In this document: positions 45,641 to 53,705 of the stretch, one piece after another
Numbering within the stretch: position 1 is the stretch's first letter
Layout of the letters: the number at the start of each line of letters is the position of its first letter
Assembly (NCBI RefSeq): GCF_042649125.1
Contig: NZ_JBHRYQ010000001.1
Location: forward strand, 2,728,001-2,792,000
Reading direction: 5' to 3'
From: Leadbetterella lacunae
GTDB lineage: Bacteria; Bacteroidota; Bacteroidia; Cytophagales; Spirosomataceae
DNA: 64,000 bases
Notes under the pieces: model-generated
What the model was told of the DNA's origin: nothing
The model's database searches: none
Seen by the model: only the letters and a program-made list of their open reading frames with translations
Translations under genes and position numbers: made by a program

Positions 45641-46291
45641 ATGTATAGACCACGAGTAAAAATATGCTGTATAAGTAGTAAAGAAGAAGCCAAAATGGCC
45701 ATCAAATATGGAGCCTCGGCATTGGGTTTGGTTGGCCACATGCCCAGCGGACCAGGCATAATTGACGATGCACTTATCGGGCAAATTGCCATGTCGGTGC
45801 CCCCTCCTATCGCTACGTTTTTGCTCACAAGCGAAACCAAAGTAGATGACATTATTAGGCACTATAAAAAAGTAAACACCACCACGATCCAAATAGTGGA
45901 TACCATAGATAAAAACGACTACCAAACGCTTCGCAGCGAACTTCCGCATGTGAAATTGGTACAGGTTATACATGTGATTGACGACAAATCGGTAAAAGAA
46001 GCCATCGAAATATCAAACTATGTGGATGCCATATTACTAGACAGCGGAAACCCCAACTTGGCGATTAAAGAACTGGGCGGAACCGGCCGTACACACAATT
46101 GGGACCTGAGCAAAACTATCAGAGCATCCATTTCTATTCCGGTGTTTTTGGCTGGTGGGCTAAACAAAGACAACATAAAACAAGCCATAGCACATGTAGA
46201 GCCTTTCGGAGTAGACCTTTGCAGCAGCGTAAGAACCAACGGAAAACTAGACGAAAGCAAACTTCGAGCATTTTTTGAGGAGATTGGGTAG
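45641..46291 (+). CDS. TrpF-like (phosphoribosylanthranilate isomerase family) TIM barrel
   Basis: A 216-residue TIM-barrel protein. The start at 45641 (MYRPRVKICCISSKEEAK) is preferred to 45587, whose extra residues are unlike the family. Seen: KICC at the position of the catalytic KICG Cys, GASALGLVGHMPSGPG, LLDSGNPNLAI with Asp at the active-site position, GGTGRTHNWD and PVFLAGGLNKDNI with GVDLCSSVR. It is not beside any trp gene, and it departs from the usual pattern at several points (for example SGPG for SPRxI), so it may act on another phosphorylated sugar. Base composition looks native. Confidence 0.8.
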   Translation: MYRPRVKICCISSKEEAKMAIKYGASALGLVGHMPSGPGIIDDALIGQIAMSVPPPIATFLLTSETKVDDIIRHYKKVNTTTIQIVDTIDKNDYQTLRSELPHVKLVQVIHVIDDKSVKEAIEISNYVDAILLDSGNPNLAIKELGGTGRTHNWDLSKTIRASISIPVFLAGGLNKDNIKQAIAHVEPFGVDLCSSVRTNGKLDESKLRAFFEEIG

Positions 46292-46323
46292 GTGATAAAT
46301 CAAAACTCAATCCCAACCCCCAA

Positions 46324-46570
46324 CCCAAAAAACCACCCACCAAAACCAAAAACCTGACCGATAAATCAATAGTGGAAATGCGAATGTTTTATTTTGAAAA
46401 TATTGATGTAAATTGTTAAATTATTAGGGTATGCGTAACCATCACGATTTATCCTGCTGTGAATGCTTACAAATGGATATATATCTAATATTTAATGCAA
46501 AAATAAGCACTCAGGATTTGGATGCTACTTCTGGATTGGGGGAGTGGATACTTATGTTTGCCGTCAGTTT
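46324..46570. repeat. Dispersed repeat family A, copy 2
   Basis: Close to copies 3 and 4: CCTGACCGATAAATCAATAG, then GAATGTTTTATTTTGAAAAT, TGTAAATTG, CACGATTTATCC, GAATGCTTACAAA, CTCAGGATTTGGATGCTAC and GGATTGGGGGA. GATAAATC and GATTTATC about 90 bp apart are complementary. It ends 20 bp before a lipoprotein remnant. Confidence 0.92.
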
Positions 46571-46590
46571 AATAGAACGTAGAAATAACA

Positions 46591-46734
46591 ATGAAGAATT
46601 ATAAATCAGTTTTCTTAGCATTTTTTACATTAATTTCTTGTAACCAAATAGTAAATCACAAAGAAGACAATCTAGATAGCGTAACAACTATTTCAAGTAA
46701 AAAAACCGAACGGCTAACCGCCATTTTGACCTAG
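46591..46734 (+). pseudogene. Truncated lipoprotein gene directly behind repeat A copy 2
   Basis: A 47-codon frame, MKNYKSVFLAFFTLISCNQI to a TAG inside the following family C repeat. The lipobox LISC gives Cys17, but only about 30 residues follow, ending in sequence that belongs to the repeat. It is therefore a lipoprotein gene cut short at a repeat boundary, and shows that repeats A and C can flank a gene directly. Confidence 0.6.
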
Positions 46735-46873
46735 TTGAAATCTAGAGGAAATATCATTTCGTATCAAGTTTTCGTAAAGCCGAAATCTGAACGGTTACGA
46801 ACTTTTAGCCATCTCAAAGTGCCAAATTCCGTTGGTATACATTAAAAACACCTCATCCTTAATAATCTGCAAT
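46715..46873. repeat. Inter-cassette repeat family C, copy 2
   Basis: It starts in GGCTAACCGCC inside the truncated lipoprotein frame and runs through ATCAAGTTTTC and CGGTTACGAACTT to TAATAATCTGCAATT. It matches 38750-38868 over most of its length and shares CGGTTACGAA with 50580-50720. A further 70 bp without features precede the next gene. Confidence 0.6.
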
Positions 46874-46943
46874 TCAAAATTAATAGAGTTTTAATTCCAA
46901 AAAATAGTTCGATTTTTGATTTATAATATCAATCAATAATTAA

Positions 46944-47432
46944 ATGGAAAACTTAGTTGGAGATACAATCGGATTGGTTCACCTTTTATCGTCTTTATTT
47001 GCTTTAATATTCGGAACATTCATCTTGATATTGAAAAAAGGAACTAAAAGACATAAACAAATTGGATATGCCTATGTGATAAGTATGGCCATTTTATTAA
47101 CTACATCTTTAATGATTTATCGGCTATTCAACGGTTGGGGAATTTTTCATTATGCAACCATCGCAAGTCTTCTAACAACTGCCTTCGGAATGATACCTGT
47201 TTGGACTAAAAAACCAACAAAAACTTGGGCATTTAGGCATTTTAGTTTTATGTATTGGTCAGTAATAGGATTATATGCTGCATTTGCATCAGAAGTTTTA
47301 ACCAGAATACCTGAAACACCTTTTTTTGGAATGGTTGGGGTTGCCACAGCAATAATAATGATCCTTGGTGGAGTATTCTTTAGCATCAATAAGCCGAAAT
47401 GGATTAAAATATTTGGAATAAAAAATGAATAA
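46944..47432 (+). CDS. DUF2306-like four-helix membrane protein
   Basis: A 162-residue inner-membrane protein with four hydrophobic segments. Seen: an N-terminal LVHLLSSLFALIFGTFILIL, then KKGTKRHKQIGYAYVISM, a HYATIASLL His, and WAFRHFSFMYWSVIGLYAAF with a further conserved His. Paired His residues facing a four-helix bundle suggest haem or metal binding as in other DUF2306/DUF2243-like proteins, but this is inference. It lies between family C repeat copy 2 and the HxlR gene. Confidence 0.65.
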   Translation: MENLVGDTIGLVHLLSSLFALIFGTFILILKKGTKRHKQIGYAYVISMAILLTTSLMIYRLFNGWGIFHYATIASLLTTAFGMIPVWTKKPTKTWAFRHFSFMYWSVIGLYAAFASEVLTRIPETPFFGMVGVATAIIMILGGVFFSINKPKWIKIFGIKNE

Positions 47433-47667
47433 CGAAGTGGCAGCAACGTCTATAAAACTTAGCTAGCAAAGGCTTCCCGAGAGGATTTCACATATTTTCA
47501 AAGTACGCCAAATTTTTAATTTGGTTATATTCCTAAAAGAAAAAAGTAAACTTAAAAATTAAAAATTTGGATATGTGTTAATCCGAATAACTAGTGTGAT
47601 TTTTGCACGCTTCGTTTCGTACACAAAACCGCTCCAAACACACCCCATCACCCTGATCAGGTAAGTT

Positions 47668-47991
47668 TCAGTTTGTTGACATTTGCTTTTCACCCCAACT
47701 TCTCATTTGACTAATAAACGGTATTAACTGCATTCCTGTTTCAGTAAGTGAATATTCGACTTTCGGTGGAACTTCCAAATATACCTTTCTAGCAATTAGT
47801 TCGTCGGCTTCCAATTCTTTTAGTGTTTGCGTAAGCATTTTTGGAGTTATACCCACCACCGCTCTTTTTAATTCCCCATATCTCAAAAAGCCATCCCTCA
47901 AAACCCATAAAATTCGACCCTTATATTTTCCACCTATTCGTTGGAACGCATAATCAACTGCACAATGTGCCTTTTTAATTTTATTCTTCAT
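47668..47991 (-). CDS. HxlR-family winged-helix regulator (1)
   Basis: A 107-residue HxlR-type regulator. Seen: the N-terminal Cys (AHCAVDYAFQRIGGKY), ILWVLRDGFLRYGELKRAVV as helix-turn-helix entry, GITPKMLTQTLKELEADELI as recognition part, and the wing VPPKVEYSLTETG. Such proteins sense reactive aldehydes or quinones through the Cys. It is divergent from the CPBP/cupin pair with a 129-bp gap. That gap contains GGTACTATATTGTACGTAC, which shares the TACTATA core with the operator of the second HxlR gene at 60143. It is one of very few - strand genes in the accessory region. Confidence 0.88.
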   Translation of the reverse strand: MKNKIKKAHCAVDYAFQRIGGKYKGRILWVLRDGFLRYGELKRAVVGITPKMLTQTLKELEADELIARKVYLEVPPKVEYSLTETGMQLIPFISQMRSWGEKQMSTN

Positions 47992-48120
47992 TTATTAACA
48001 AATTTAAAATATTGATAATCAGCAATACTATAGTTTTGGTATGTAGGGTACTATATTGTACGTACTTGCCACAAAGGTATTAAATACATTTATTTGCATA
48101 AACTTCAAATAAAAAAAATT

Positions 48121-48975
48121 ATGAAAGCGACTATCAAAAGAGTACTTTATTTTCCATTAACAAAAATCATCATTGGAATTGTATTCTGTTTTTCTCTTTT
48201 TGTCTTAATTCAAAACTTTGTATTAAAACCTTTTTTTTACACCATTATTCAAGATGAAAATATTGCAAAACCAATCATTCACTGTTTTTCTTTTTTAGTT
48301 TTATTAGCCGCTTATTACTATTTATTCCGTTTATATGATAAAAGAAAAATTACAGAACTATCCCTGAAACATTTACCTAAAGAAATGTTCGGAGGGTTTT
48401 TCTTTGGTTTTTTTACAATTTCATTATCAATATTCATTTTATACTTAATAGGGTATTATCAAGCTTTTAGTATTTCAACTGCTCAATATTCTATAAAATT
48501 TTTCACGGTATTAATGGTTGCAGCCTTAGTTGAAGACCTATTTCATAGAGGGTTAATAGTTCGTGTCTGTGAAGATTGGTTAGGCACTAATATAACCCTT
48601 GTCATAGCAATGCTAGTAGAACTTCAACATATTTTCAATCCCAATTCCAACTTGTTTAGTCTTTTTTATTATCTGATTTGGGGCTTTACTATGGCCACGA
48701 TGTTTGTCTACACCAAAAGAATTTGGCTACCATTTTTCTTCCATTTAGGATGGAATTTCGCACAGCCTTTTTATGGCTCGAACCTCACAGGGCTAAATGA
48801 TATGGGCAGTATCATTCAATCAAAATTTAATGGCCCTGAACTATTAACAGGCGGTGCCGTTGGGATTGAAGATTCAATTTTTACAGCAACTTTTTTATTG
48901 TTAATTGGAATCGTACTTTATTATCGAGCAAAAAGAGAGGGTAAAATTATAAAAGGCAAATTGTTTAAAAAATGA
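48121..48975 (+). CDS. CPBP-family intramembrane protease (CAAX protease-like)
   Basis: A 284-residue protein with about eight hydrophobic segments. The start at 48121 (MKATIKRVLYFPLTK) fits better than 48094. Seen: motif 1 as VEDLFHRGLIVR (Glu-Asp-x3-Arg, in place of Glu-Glu-x3-Arg) and motif 2 as FFHLGWNFAQPF (His-x3-Asn). These residues form the zinc site of CPBP glutamic/metallo proteases. In bacteria the family serves in bacteriocin immunity and peptide maturation. The cupin gene overlaps its end by 4 bp, and the HxlR gene diverges from it; the three may form one regulated unit. Confidence 0.85.
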   Translation: MKATIKRVLYFPLTKIIIGIVFCFSLFVLIQNFVLKPFFYTIIQDENIAKPIIHCFSFLVLLAAYYYLFRLYDKRKITELSLKHLPKEMFGGFFFGFFTISLSIFILYLIGYYQAFSISTAQYSIKFFTVLMVAALVEDLFHRGLIVRVCEDWLGTNITLVIAMLVELQHIFNPNSNLFSLFYYLIWGFTMATMFVYTKRIWLPFFFHLGWNFAQPFYGSNLTGLNDMGSIIQSKFNGPELLTGGAVGIEDSIFTATFLLLIGIVLYYRAKREGKIIKGKLFKK

Positions 48976-49331
48976 ATTTAAAGGATGCATTTTTAAGTCT
49001 TACCACCTATTTTTCACCAAAAATCATAGGTGAAGTAAATGACCAATACATAAAAGTCGTAAAAATAAAGGGGCAAGAAGTCCCTTGGCATAATCACGAA
49101 AATGAAGATGAATTGTTCTACATAGCAAAGGGGACACTTCTAATGGAAATTGAAAATCAATCGGACCTGGTATTAAAAAAAGGCGACCTATTTGTTGTGA
49201 AAAAAGGAAAAAATCATAGAGTTTCCTCAAAAAAAGAGTGCCTTATTATGCTTATTGAATCTAAAACCACGGAACACACAGGCAAAATAAAGTCAGCAAT
49301 AACAAAGTCAATTGGGGAACAGATTCATTAA
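48972..49331 (+). CDS. Single-domain cupin
   Basis: A 119-residue cupin with the metal motif PWHNHENEDELFYIAKGTL (HxH, then Glu) and a second motif GDLFVVKKGKNHRVSS. It is translationally coupled to the CPBP gene (ATGA). Small cupins of this kind bind small molecules or metals; the precise role is unknown. No enzyme context is visible. Confidence 0.85.
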   Translation: MNLKDAFLSLTTYFSPKIIGEVNDQYIKVVKIKGQEVPWHNHENEDELFYIAKGTLLMEIENQSDLVLKKGDLFVVKKGKNHRVSSKKECLIMLIESKTTEHTGKIKSAITKSIGEQIH

Positions 49332-49497
49332 TGCCACAAAATACATATTTGTGACGCCACTATGACAACTTAAATTTTAGACGCATGTTTCCTATATATA
49401 AATCGTCTGACTAAGAATGCCAGCCACCAGTCGCGTACATCGCCGTAAGTCATAAAACCTACCGTACGCTATTGCTTCGCCAGCCCGGGCACACAAC

Positions 49498-49862
49498 ACG
49501 CACGGCACTAGCCACCCTAATCATTCCAAATAAATACCCCAATCAATTAAAAAAGCCAAAAAGTAAGTGTTCAGAATTCACCCTGAATACATTTCATTAG
49601 CTACAAGACCAAAACACCTTACCCAAAAAACCACCCTCCCAAACCAAAAACCTGACCGATAAATCAATAGAGGAAATGGGAATGTTTTATTTTGAAAATA
49701 TTGCTGTAAATTGGGAAATATTAGAGCACAGGTAACCAACATGATTTATCCGACAGCGAATACTTATAAACCTATATGTGTCTAATATTCAAAGGTTTAA
49801 TGCAAAAATAGACACTCAGGATTTGGATGCTACTTTTGGATTGGGGGGGATACTGTTAGGTT
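49498..49862. repeat. Dispersed repeat family A, copy 3 (long form)
   Basis: Together with copy 4 this is the longest form. Before the core it has ACGCACGGC, AATCAATTAAAAAAGCCAAA, TTCACCCTGAATA and GCTACAAGACCAAAACACC. The core then runs from CCTGACCGATAAATCAATAG to GGATTGGGGGG and ends in GTTAGGT (49857-49863), where similarity to copy 4 stops. The 166 bp before it, following the cupin gene, show no gene. Confidence 0.93.
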
Positions 49863-49886
49863 GGCGGTAATTTTAAAAACTACCAC

Positions 49887-50567
49887 GTGAAACAGAAGTT
49901 CATATATCTATTGACAATTTTCGTTTATGCTTCTTGTAATAATGAGAAAAAAGTAGACAATATCAAAACTATTAACACTTTTGCAGAAACGGCAAATAAT
50001 GTAAAGTTTGATTGTCCTTTATTTAAGTTCAAAAATGCAAAAGAGCAAGCTGACACACTATCAAAATACTTTGACAAAAAGGAAATAGCTTCTGACGAGA
50101 GATTTTTCTGTGCATTCCCAAATTCATTTAAAGAAATGCAAAATGTCTTTGGTTTTGACGAAAATAAAGGTACGGCTCCACTTTACGACTATCCGAATGG
50201 GGAAAAAATGATTAAGTATTTTGCAAAATTAAACTCCATTCAAAAAGACATTTATTAAGACAAATACATCAACATATGCTTGGACGGAGTTTGGGAAGCT
50301 GACAACATTAAAGAAGCATTTGGGTTTGCAGGCCGACTAACCAATGATACGAATGCAGCTTGCTTAGCATTATCAAAAAGAACAGACAAGGAAATTAAAA
50401 GTGTTTTCAACTTTATTTTTGACGGACCACATCCGAAAAACGAACAAAATGAAAAAATCTATAAAAACCTTCTTCCAATATTGACAAGGCAAAACGAAAG
50501 AATTGGTAAATTATTAAAAGAGTCTTATAAAAAAGTAATGACAAAAGGTAATGACCACGGACATTAA
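49887..50567 (+). pseudogene. Lipoprotein gene interrupted by an in-frame TAA
   Basis: From GTG at 49887 the frame codes for a lipoprotein (lipobox YASC) up to TAA at 50256, 123 residues, and the same frame continues without break from DKYINICLDGVWEADNIK to 50567, giving about 226 residues in all. Only one base (TAT to TAA after KDI-Tyr) separates it from an intact gene. The product family is unknown to me; FDCPLFKFKNAKEQADTL and LSKYFDKKEI are its most distinctive parts. It is the gene behind repeat A copy 3. A sequencing error is the alternative. Confidence 0.7.
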
Positions 50568-50579
50568 AAAAAGAGAGCT

Positions 50580-50720
50580 AGCAGCCGTTAGACAAGATTG
50601 CGTATTTTGTGAAAAATTAACGTTTTCATTACGCACGAAATTTATCTTTATCGAAAAATAATCGGTTACGAAGCTCGTAACCTCGCCAAGCGTCAGAACA
50701 TTATGAATATTGAGTGAAAA
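50580..50720. repeat. Possible family C repeat, copy 3
   Basis: The gap begins with CAGCCGTTAGAC and contains ACGTTTTC, CGAAAT and CGGTTACGAA in the same order as copies 1 and 2. The match is weak and rests mainly on CGGTTACGAA. Confidence 0.4.
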
Positions 50721-50780
50721 TATCTACATAATTAGCATCCTCTATATGAAATTGGTATTTTTGTTTAAAATAAAAATGAA

Positions 50781-51356
50781 TTGAAAAGACTTTTTATTAT
50801 ATCGGGTTGCAATGGAGCAGGAAAAACAACTGCCTCTTACACGATTTTACCTGAAATATTGGACTGTGACGAATTTGTGAATGCTGATGAAATTGCTAAA
50901 GGGCTTTCCCCATTTCACCCAGAGTCAGCTGCAATTCAGGCTGGAAAATTAATGCTTGAAAGGATAAAAAAATTGATTGTAAAAGAGCAAGATTTCGCTT
51001 TTGAAACTACATTAGCAACAAAAAGTTATAGAAATTTTATTCTAAAAGCTAAAGAGAACGGATACCAAATTACATTACTTTTTTTTTGGTTACGGACCCC
51101 TGACTTAGCCGTTAAAAGGGTTGAGACTCGGGTGAAAGAGGGTGGGCACAACATCCCAGAAGATGTAATTAGACGACGATATGAAAATGGATTGAAGAAT
51201 TTCTTTGGAATATTTGAATCTATTGTCGATCAATGGATGTTTATTGACAATTCTGGTGAGCCATATGAAATAATTGCTCGAAAAAATAGTACAGGAGTGA
51301 TTCTGAAAAATACTGAAAAGTGGAATCAATTGTTAGAAACCTACAAATCAAACTGA
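50781..51356 (+). CDS. Zeta-toxin-like P-loop kinase
   Basis: A 191-residue P-loop kinase starting at TTG (50781); an ATG at 50776 is followed at once by a stop. Seen: Walker A GCNGAGKT (residues 9-16), NADEIAKGLSPFHPES, the DFAFETTLAT motif that in zeta toxins holds the substrate-binding Glu, FWLRTPDLAVKRVETRV and GGHNIPEDVIRRRYENGLKN. Zeta toxins phosphorylate UDP-N-acetylglucosamine and block wall synthesis; the short bacterial homologues of this type are less well studied. A 54-codon gene follows after 1 bp and is the likely antitoxin. Confidence 0.85.
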   Translation: MKRLFIISGCNGAGKTTASYTILPEILDCDEFVNADEIAKGLSPFHPESAAIQAGKLMLERIKKLIVKEQDFAFETTLATKSYRNFILKAKENGYQITLLFFWLRTPDLAVKRVETRVKEGGHNIPEDVIRRRYENGLKNFFGIFESIVDQWMFIDNSGEPYEIIARKNSTGVILKNTEKWNQLLETYKSN

Positions 51357-51357
51357 C

Positions 51358-51522
51358 ATGGATAATAGCGATAAAATAATTGAGGGATTAGAGATAGCAT
51401 ATAAGAAACTAATAGAGTTTAAGAAATACAAAAAAACTCCACTTATAGTCTCTAGGGATGGGAAAGTCATAGAGATATATCCTGATCAAATCACAAACCG
51501 GAAGAATGTGTATAATTCATAA
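51358..51522 (+). CDS. Small partner (putative antitoxin) of the zeta-like kinase
   Basis: A 54-residue protein, MDNSDKIIEGLEIAYKKLIE, then FKKYKKTPLIVSRDGKVIEI and YPDQITNRKNVYNS. It starts one base after the stop of the kinase gene, so the two are translationally coupled. The N-terminal half is an amphipathic helix and the middle (TPLIVSRDGKVIEI) a beta hairpin. Small genes in this position next to zeta-like kinases are good antitoxin candidates; the assignment rests on position and size only. Confidence 0.65.
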   Translation: MDNSDKIIEGLEIAYKKLIEFKKYKKTPLIVSRDGKVIEIYPDQITNRKNVYNS

Positions 51523-51643
51523 GTGCTTCAGAGGGCATCTAGTGAATCGCGTCACTTTGAGGTGGTAACTTGATACGTTTCAACCCCGCTATTTCTTTCG
51601 AAAACATAGACCTAATGTTGGTAGTCATATATACTCACACTAG

Positions 51644-52156
51644 ATGCACGATAGAGAAAAAGTAGAAAGTTTTCAAATCCGAATGGAAGAAATAATTAAA
51701 AAGCACGATACTGAAGATGCTTTTGAAATAATTGTTTCAGAACTAAACAAATGTGAGAATCGATACTTGGCTGAATTTATGGCACCACTTAATTTTCTCA
51801 AATATGAACCCGTTCTAGATTGGGTGGAACAAAACGTGCATAGAGTGAATAATGTGACGCAGGATTGGGGACATTTATCCGCTAGCTCGAATTTCACATG
51901 GGAAAGAGCGGAAATGTGGCTTGAAAAGGGACGACCTTGGAGTTTAGTTGCTCTTGACGCTACAATGTTCTGCACGACTCAAGGCGAAAGGTTAAATCAA
52001 TCGCCTTGGATGAGAGAATTAAGGCCAAAACTTAAGGACGATCCTAAACTGGAAAGTATTGCAAACGGACTGAAAAAATATCTGGACGCTGACAATGTAC
52101 CAAGAACAAAGAAAATAGTCAACCGAATTATTAATGACATATTTGAAATTGAATAA
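51644..52156 (+). CDS. Uncharacterised acidic helical protein
   Basis: A 170-residue soluble protein that I do not recognise. It is helical, with conserved-looking Trp and Asp residues: FEIIVSELNKCENRYLAEFM, VLDWVEQNVHRVNNVTQDWG and WSLVALDATMFCTTQGERLN. It stands alone between the zeta pair and repeat A copy 4. The size and the repeat-flanked position suggest an immunity or cargo protein, but nothing in the sequence shows this. Confidence 0.6.
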   Translation: MHDREKVESFQIRMEEIIKKHDTEDAFEIIVSELNKCENRYLAEFMAPLNFLKYEPVLDWVEQNVHRVNNVTQDWGHLSASSNFTWERAEMWLEKGRPWSLVALDATMFCTTQGERLNQSPWMRELRPKLKDDPKLESIANGLKKYLDADNVPRTKKIVNRIINDIFEIE

Positions 52157-52244
52157 AAAAAACAGCCAATCAAATAGACGGCCAAAGACCGAAAAGGCTA
52201 CAAAAGACCTCTCAATGGCACACCAGCCCCAGTAACCCCATTAT

Positions 52245-52590
52245 ACGCACGGCAATAGCCACTCCAATCAATTAAAAAAGCCAAAAAGCAAGTGTCCAAA
52301 ATTCACCCTGAATAAATTTCATCAGCTACAAGACCAAAACACCTTACCCAAAAAACCACCCTCCAAAACCAAAAACCTGACCGATAAATCAATAGAGGAA
52401 ATGGGAATGTTTTATTTTGAAAATATTGCTGTAAATTGTCAAATATTTAGGGCATAGGTAACCATCAAGATTTATCCGACAGCGAATGCTTACAAACCTA
52501 TATGTATCTAATATTCAAATGTTTAACTAAAAATAGACACTCAGGATTTGGATGCTACTTTTGGATTTGGGGGGGTACGACTATGTTAGG
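52245..52590. repeat. Dispersed repeat family A, copy 4 (long form)
   Basis: Nearly identical to copy 3 over about 340 bp, from ACGCACGGC and AATCAATTAAAAAAGCCAAA to GGATTTGGGGGGG and GTTAGGT (52584-52590). After GTTAGGT the two copies differ completely. It ends 27 bp before the AbiJ-like gene. Confidence 0.93.
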
Positions 52591-52617
52591 TACAATATAA
52601 AGCAACACCAAAGAACT

Positions 52618-53547
52618 ATGCCCATATTTGACTTATTTTCTAAACGACAAAAAAGATTAAGGGGAGAAATTCCTGAAATATTTACTTATGACCAAATTCC
52701 AAATGGATTAAGAGTAAAAATCGTACACATAATCAAAGATATGTTTGGTGAAGACATCTACGGAAATAATAATATAATTCAAAGTTCTTACGAGTCTATA
52801 CAAAAAACACTATGTAGAGAATATGGACTATTTGAATTAGGAGAATGTGATTATAATGGAAGATATGAAAACCAAGTCCTAAACTTCTTTCTAAAAACAG
52901 AAGAAAATGATAAAGTTCTCGATGTTATAGAATTGACTTTTAAATATGCTGACAGAATAATCAGGACAAATAGAGAATATAATTACTATGCTAAACCTAA
53001 ATTAAATCCAGATGATGCAATAAGTGAATTAAACGATAGATTTAAAGAAGAGGGAATTGGATATTCTTTTGATGGTGGCGAAATTATTCGAGTTGATTCA
53101 ACTTATACACATTCGGAAATAACTAAACCAACAATTTCGCTGCTTTGGAATAGAAAGTTTCAAGGTGCCAATGAAGAATATTTAAAAGCTCACGAACATT
53201 ATCGACACGGCAGAAACAAGGAATGCTTAGCAGAATGTTCAAAAGCATTAGAAAGTGTTATGAAAACTATTTGTAAAGAGAAAGGATGGGAATTTAAGGA
53301 AAGAGATACAGCTAGAAAATTAATTCAGGTTTGTTTTCAAAACGAACTTGTTCCATCTTTTACACAGAATCAATTCACTTCATTGCAAAACTTACTTGAA
53401 AGCGGAATTCCAACTATTAGAAATAAATTAGGAGGACACGGACAAGGTCAAACGCCACAAATAGTAGATGATGAAATGACTAGATACGGATTGAATTTGA
53501 CTGGAACGAATATAATCTTCCTGATAAAACAAAGTGGAATTGAATAA
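52618..53547 (+). CDS. AbiJ/STM4504-CBY_0614-like protein with C-terminal HEPN-type domain
   Basis: A 309-residue protein resembling the STM4504/CBY_0614 family, now named for AbiJ N-terminal domains. The start at 52618 (MPIFDLFSKRQKRLRGEI) lies outside repeat A; the upstream in-frame start at 52552 is repeat sequence. Seen: IPEIFTYDQIPNGLRVKIVH, EYGLFELG and FLKTEENDKVLDVIELTF in the first half; in the second half ALESVMKTICKEKGWEF and then TIRNKLGGHG at residues 266-275, an Rx5H motif with Asn after Arg as in HEPN ribonucleases. A phage abortive-infection role is likely from the family. Confidence 0.8.
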   Translation: MPIFDLFSKRQKRLRGEIPEIFTYDQIPNGLRVKIVHIIKDMFGEDIYGNNNIIQSSYESIQKTLCREYGLFELGECDYNGRYENQVLNFFLKTEENDKVLDVIELTFKYADRIIRTNREYNYYAKPKLNPDDAISELNDRFKEEGIGYSFDGGEIIRVDSTYTHSEITKPTISLLWNRKFQGANEEYLKAHEHYRHGRNKECLAECSKALESVMKTICKEKGWEFKERDTARKLIQVCFQNELVPSFTQNQFTSLQNLLESGIPTIRNKLGGHGQGQTPQIVDDEMTRYGLNLTGTNIIFLIKQSGIE

Positions 53548-53705
53548 ATACTGTACCAAACACTGTATATAATTTATTGCTAGTTCTGGCCCACTCACGA
53601 AAATACTCGCGGATTTTCTATTCGGTTTGTATTTGCTAAATTAGGTACTTAAAACACGCAACAACCCTTTTACTCCGGTTAAGAGCAATAATAAATAAAA
53701 ATGAT

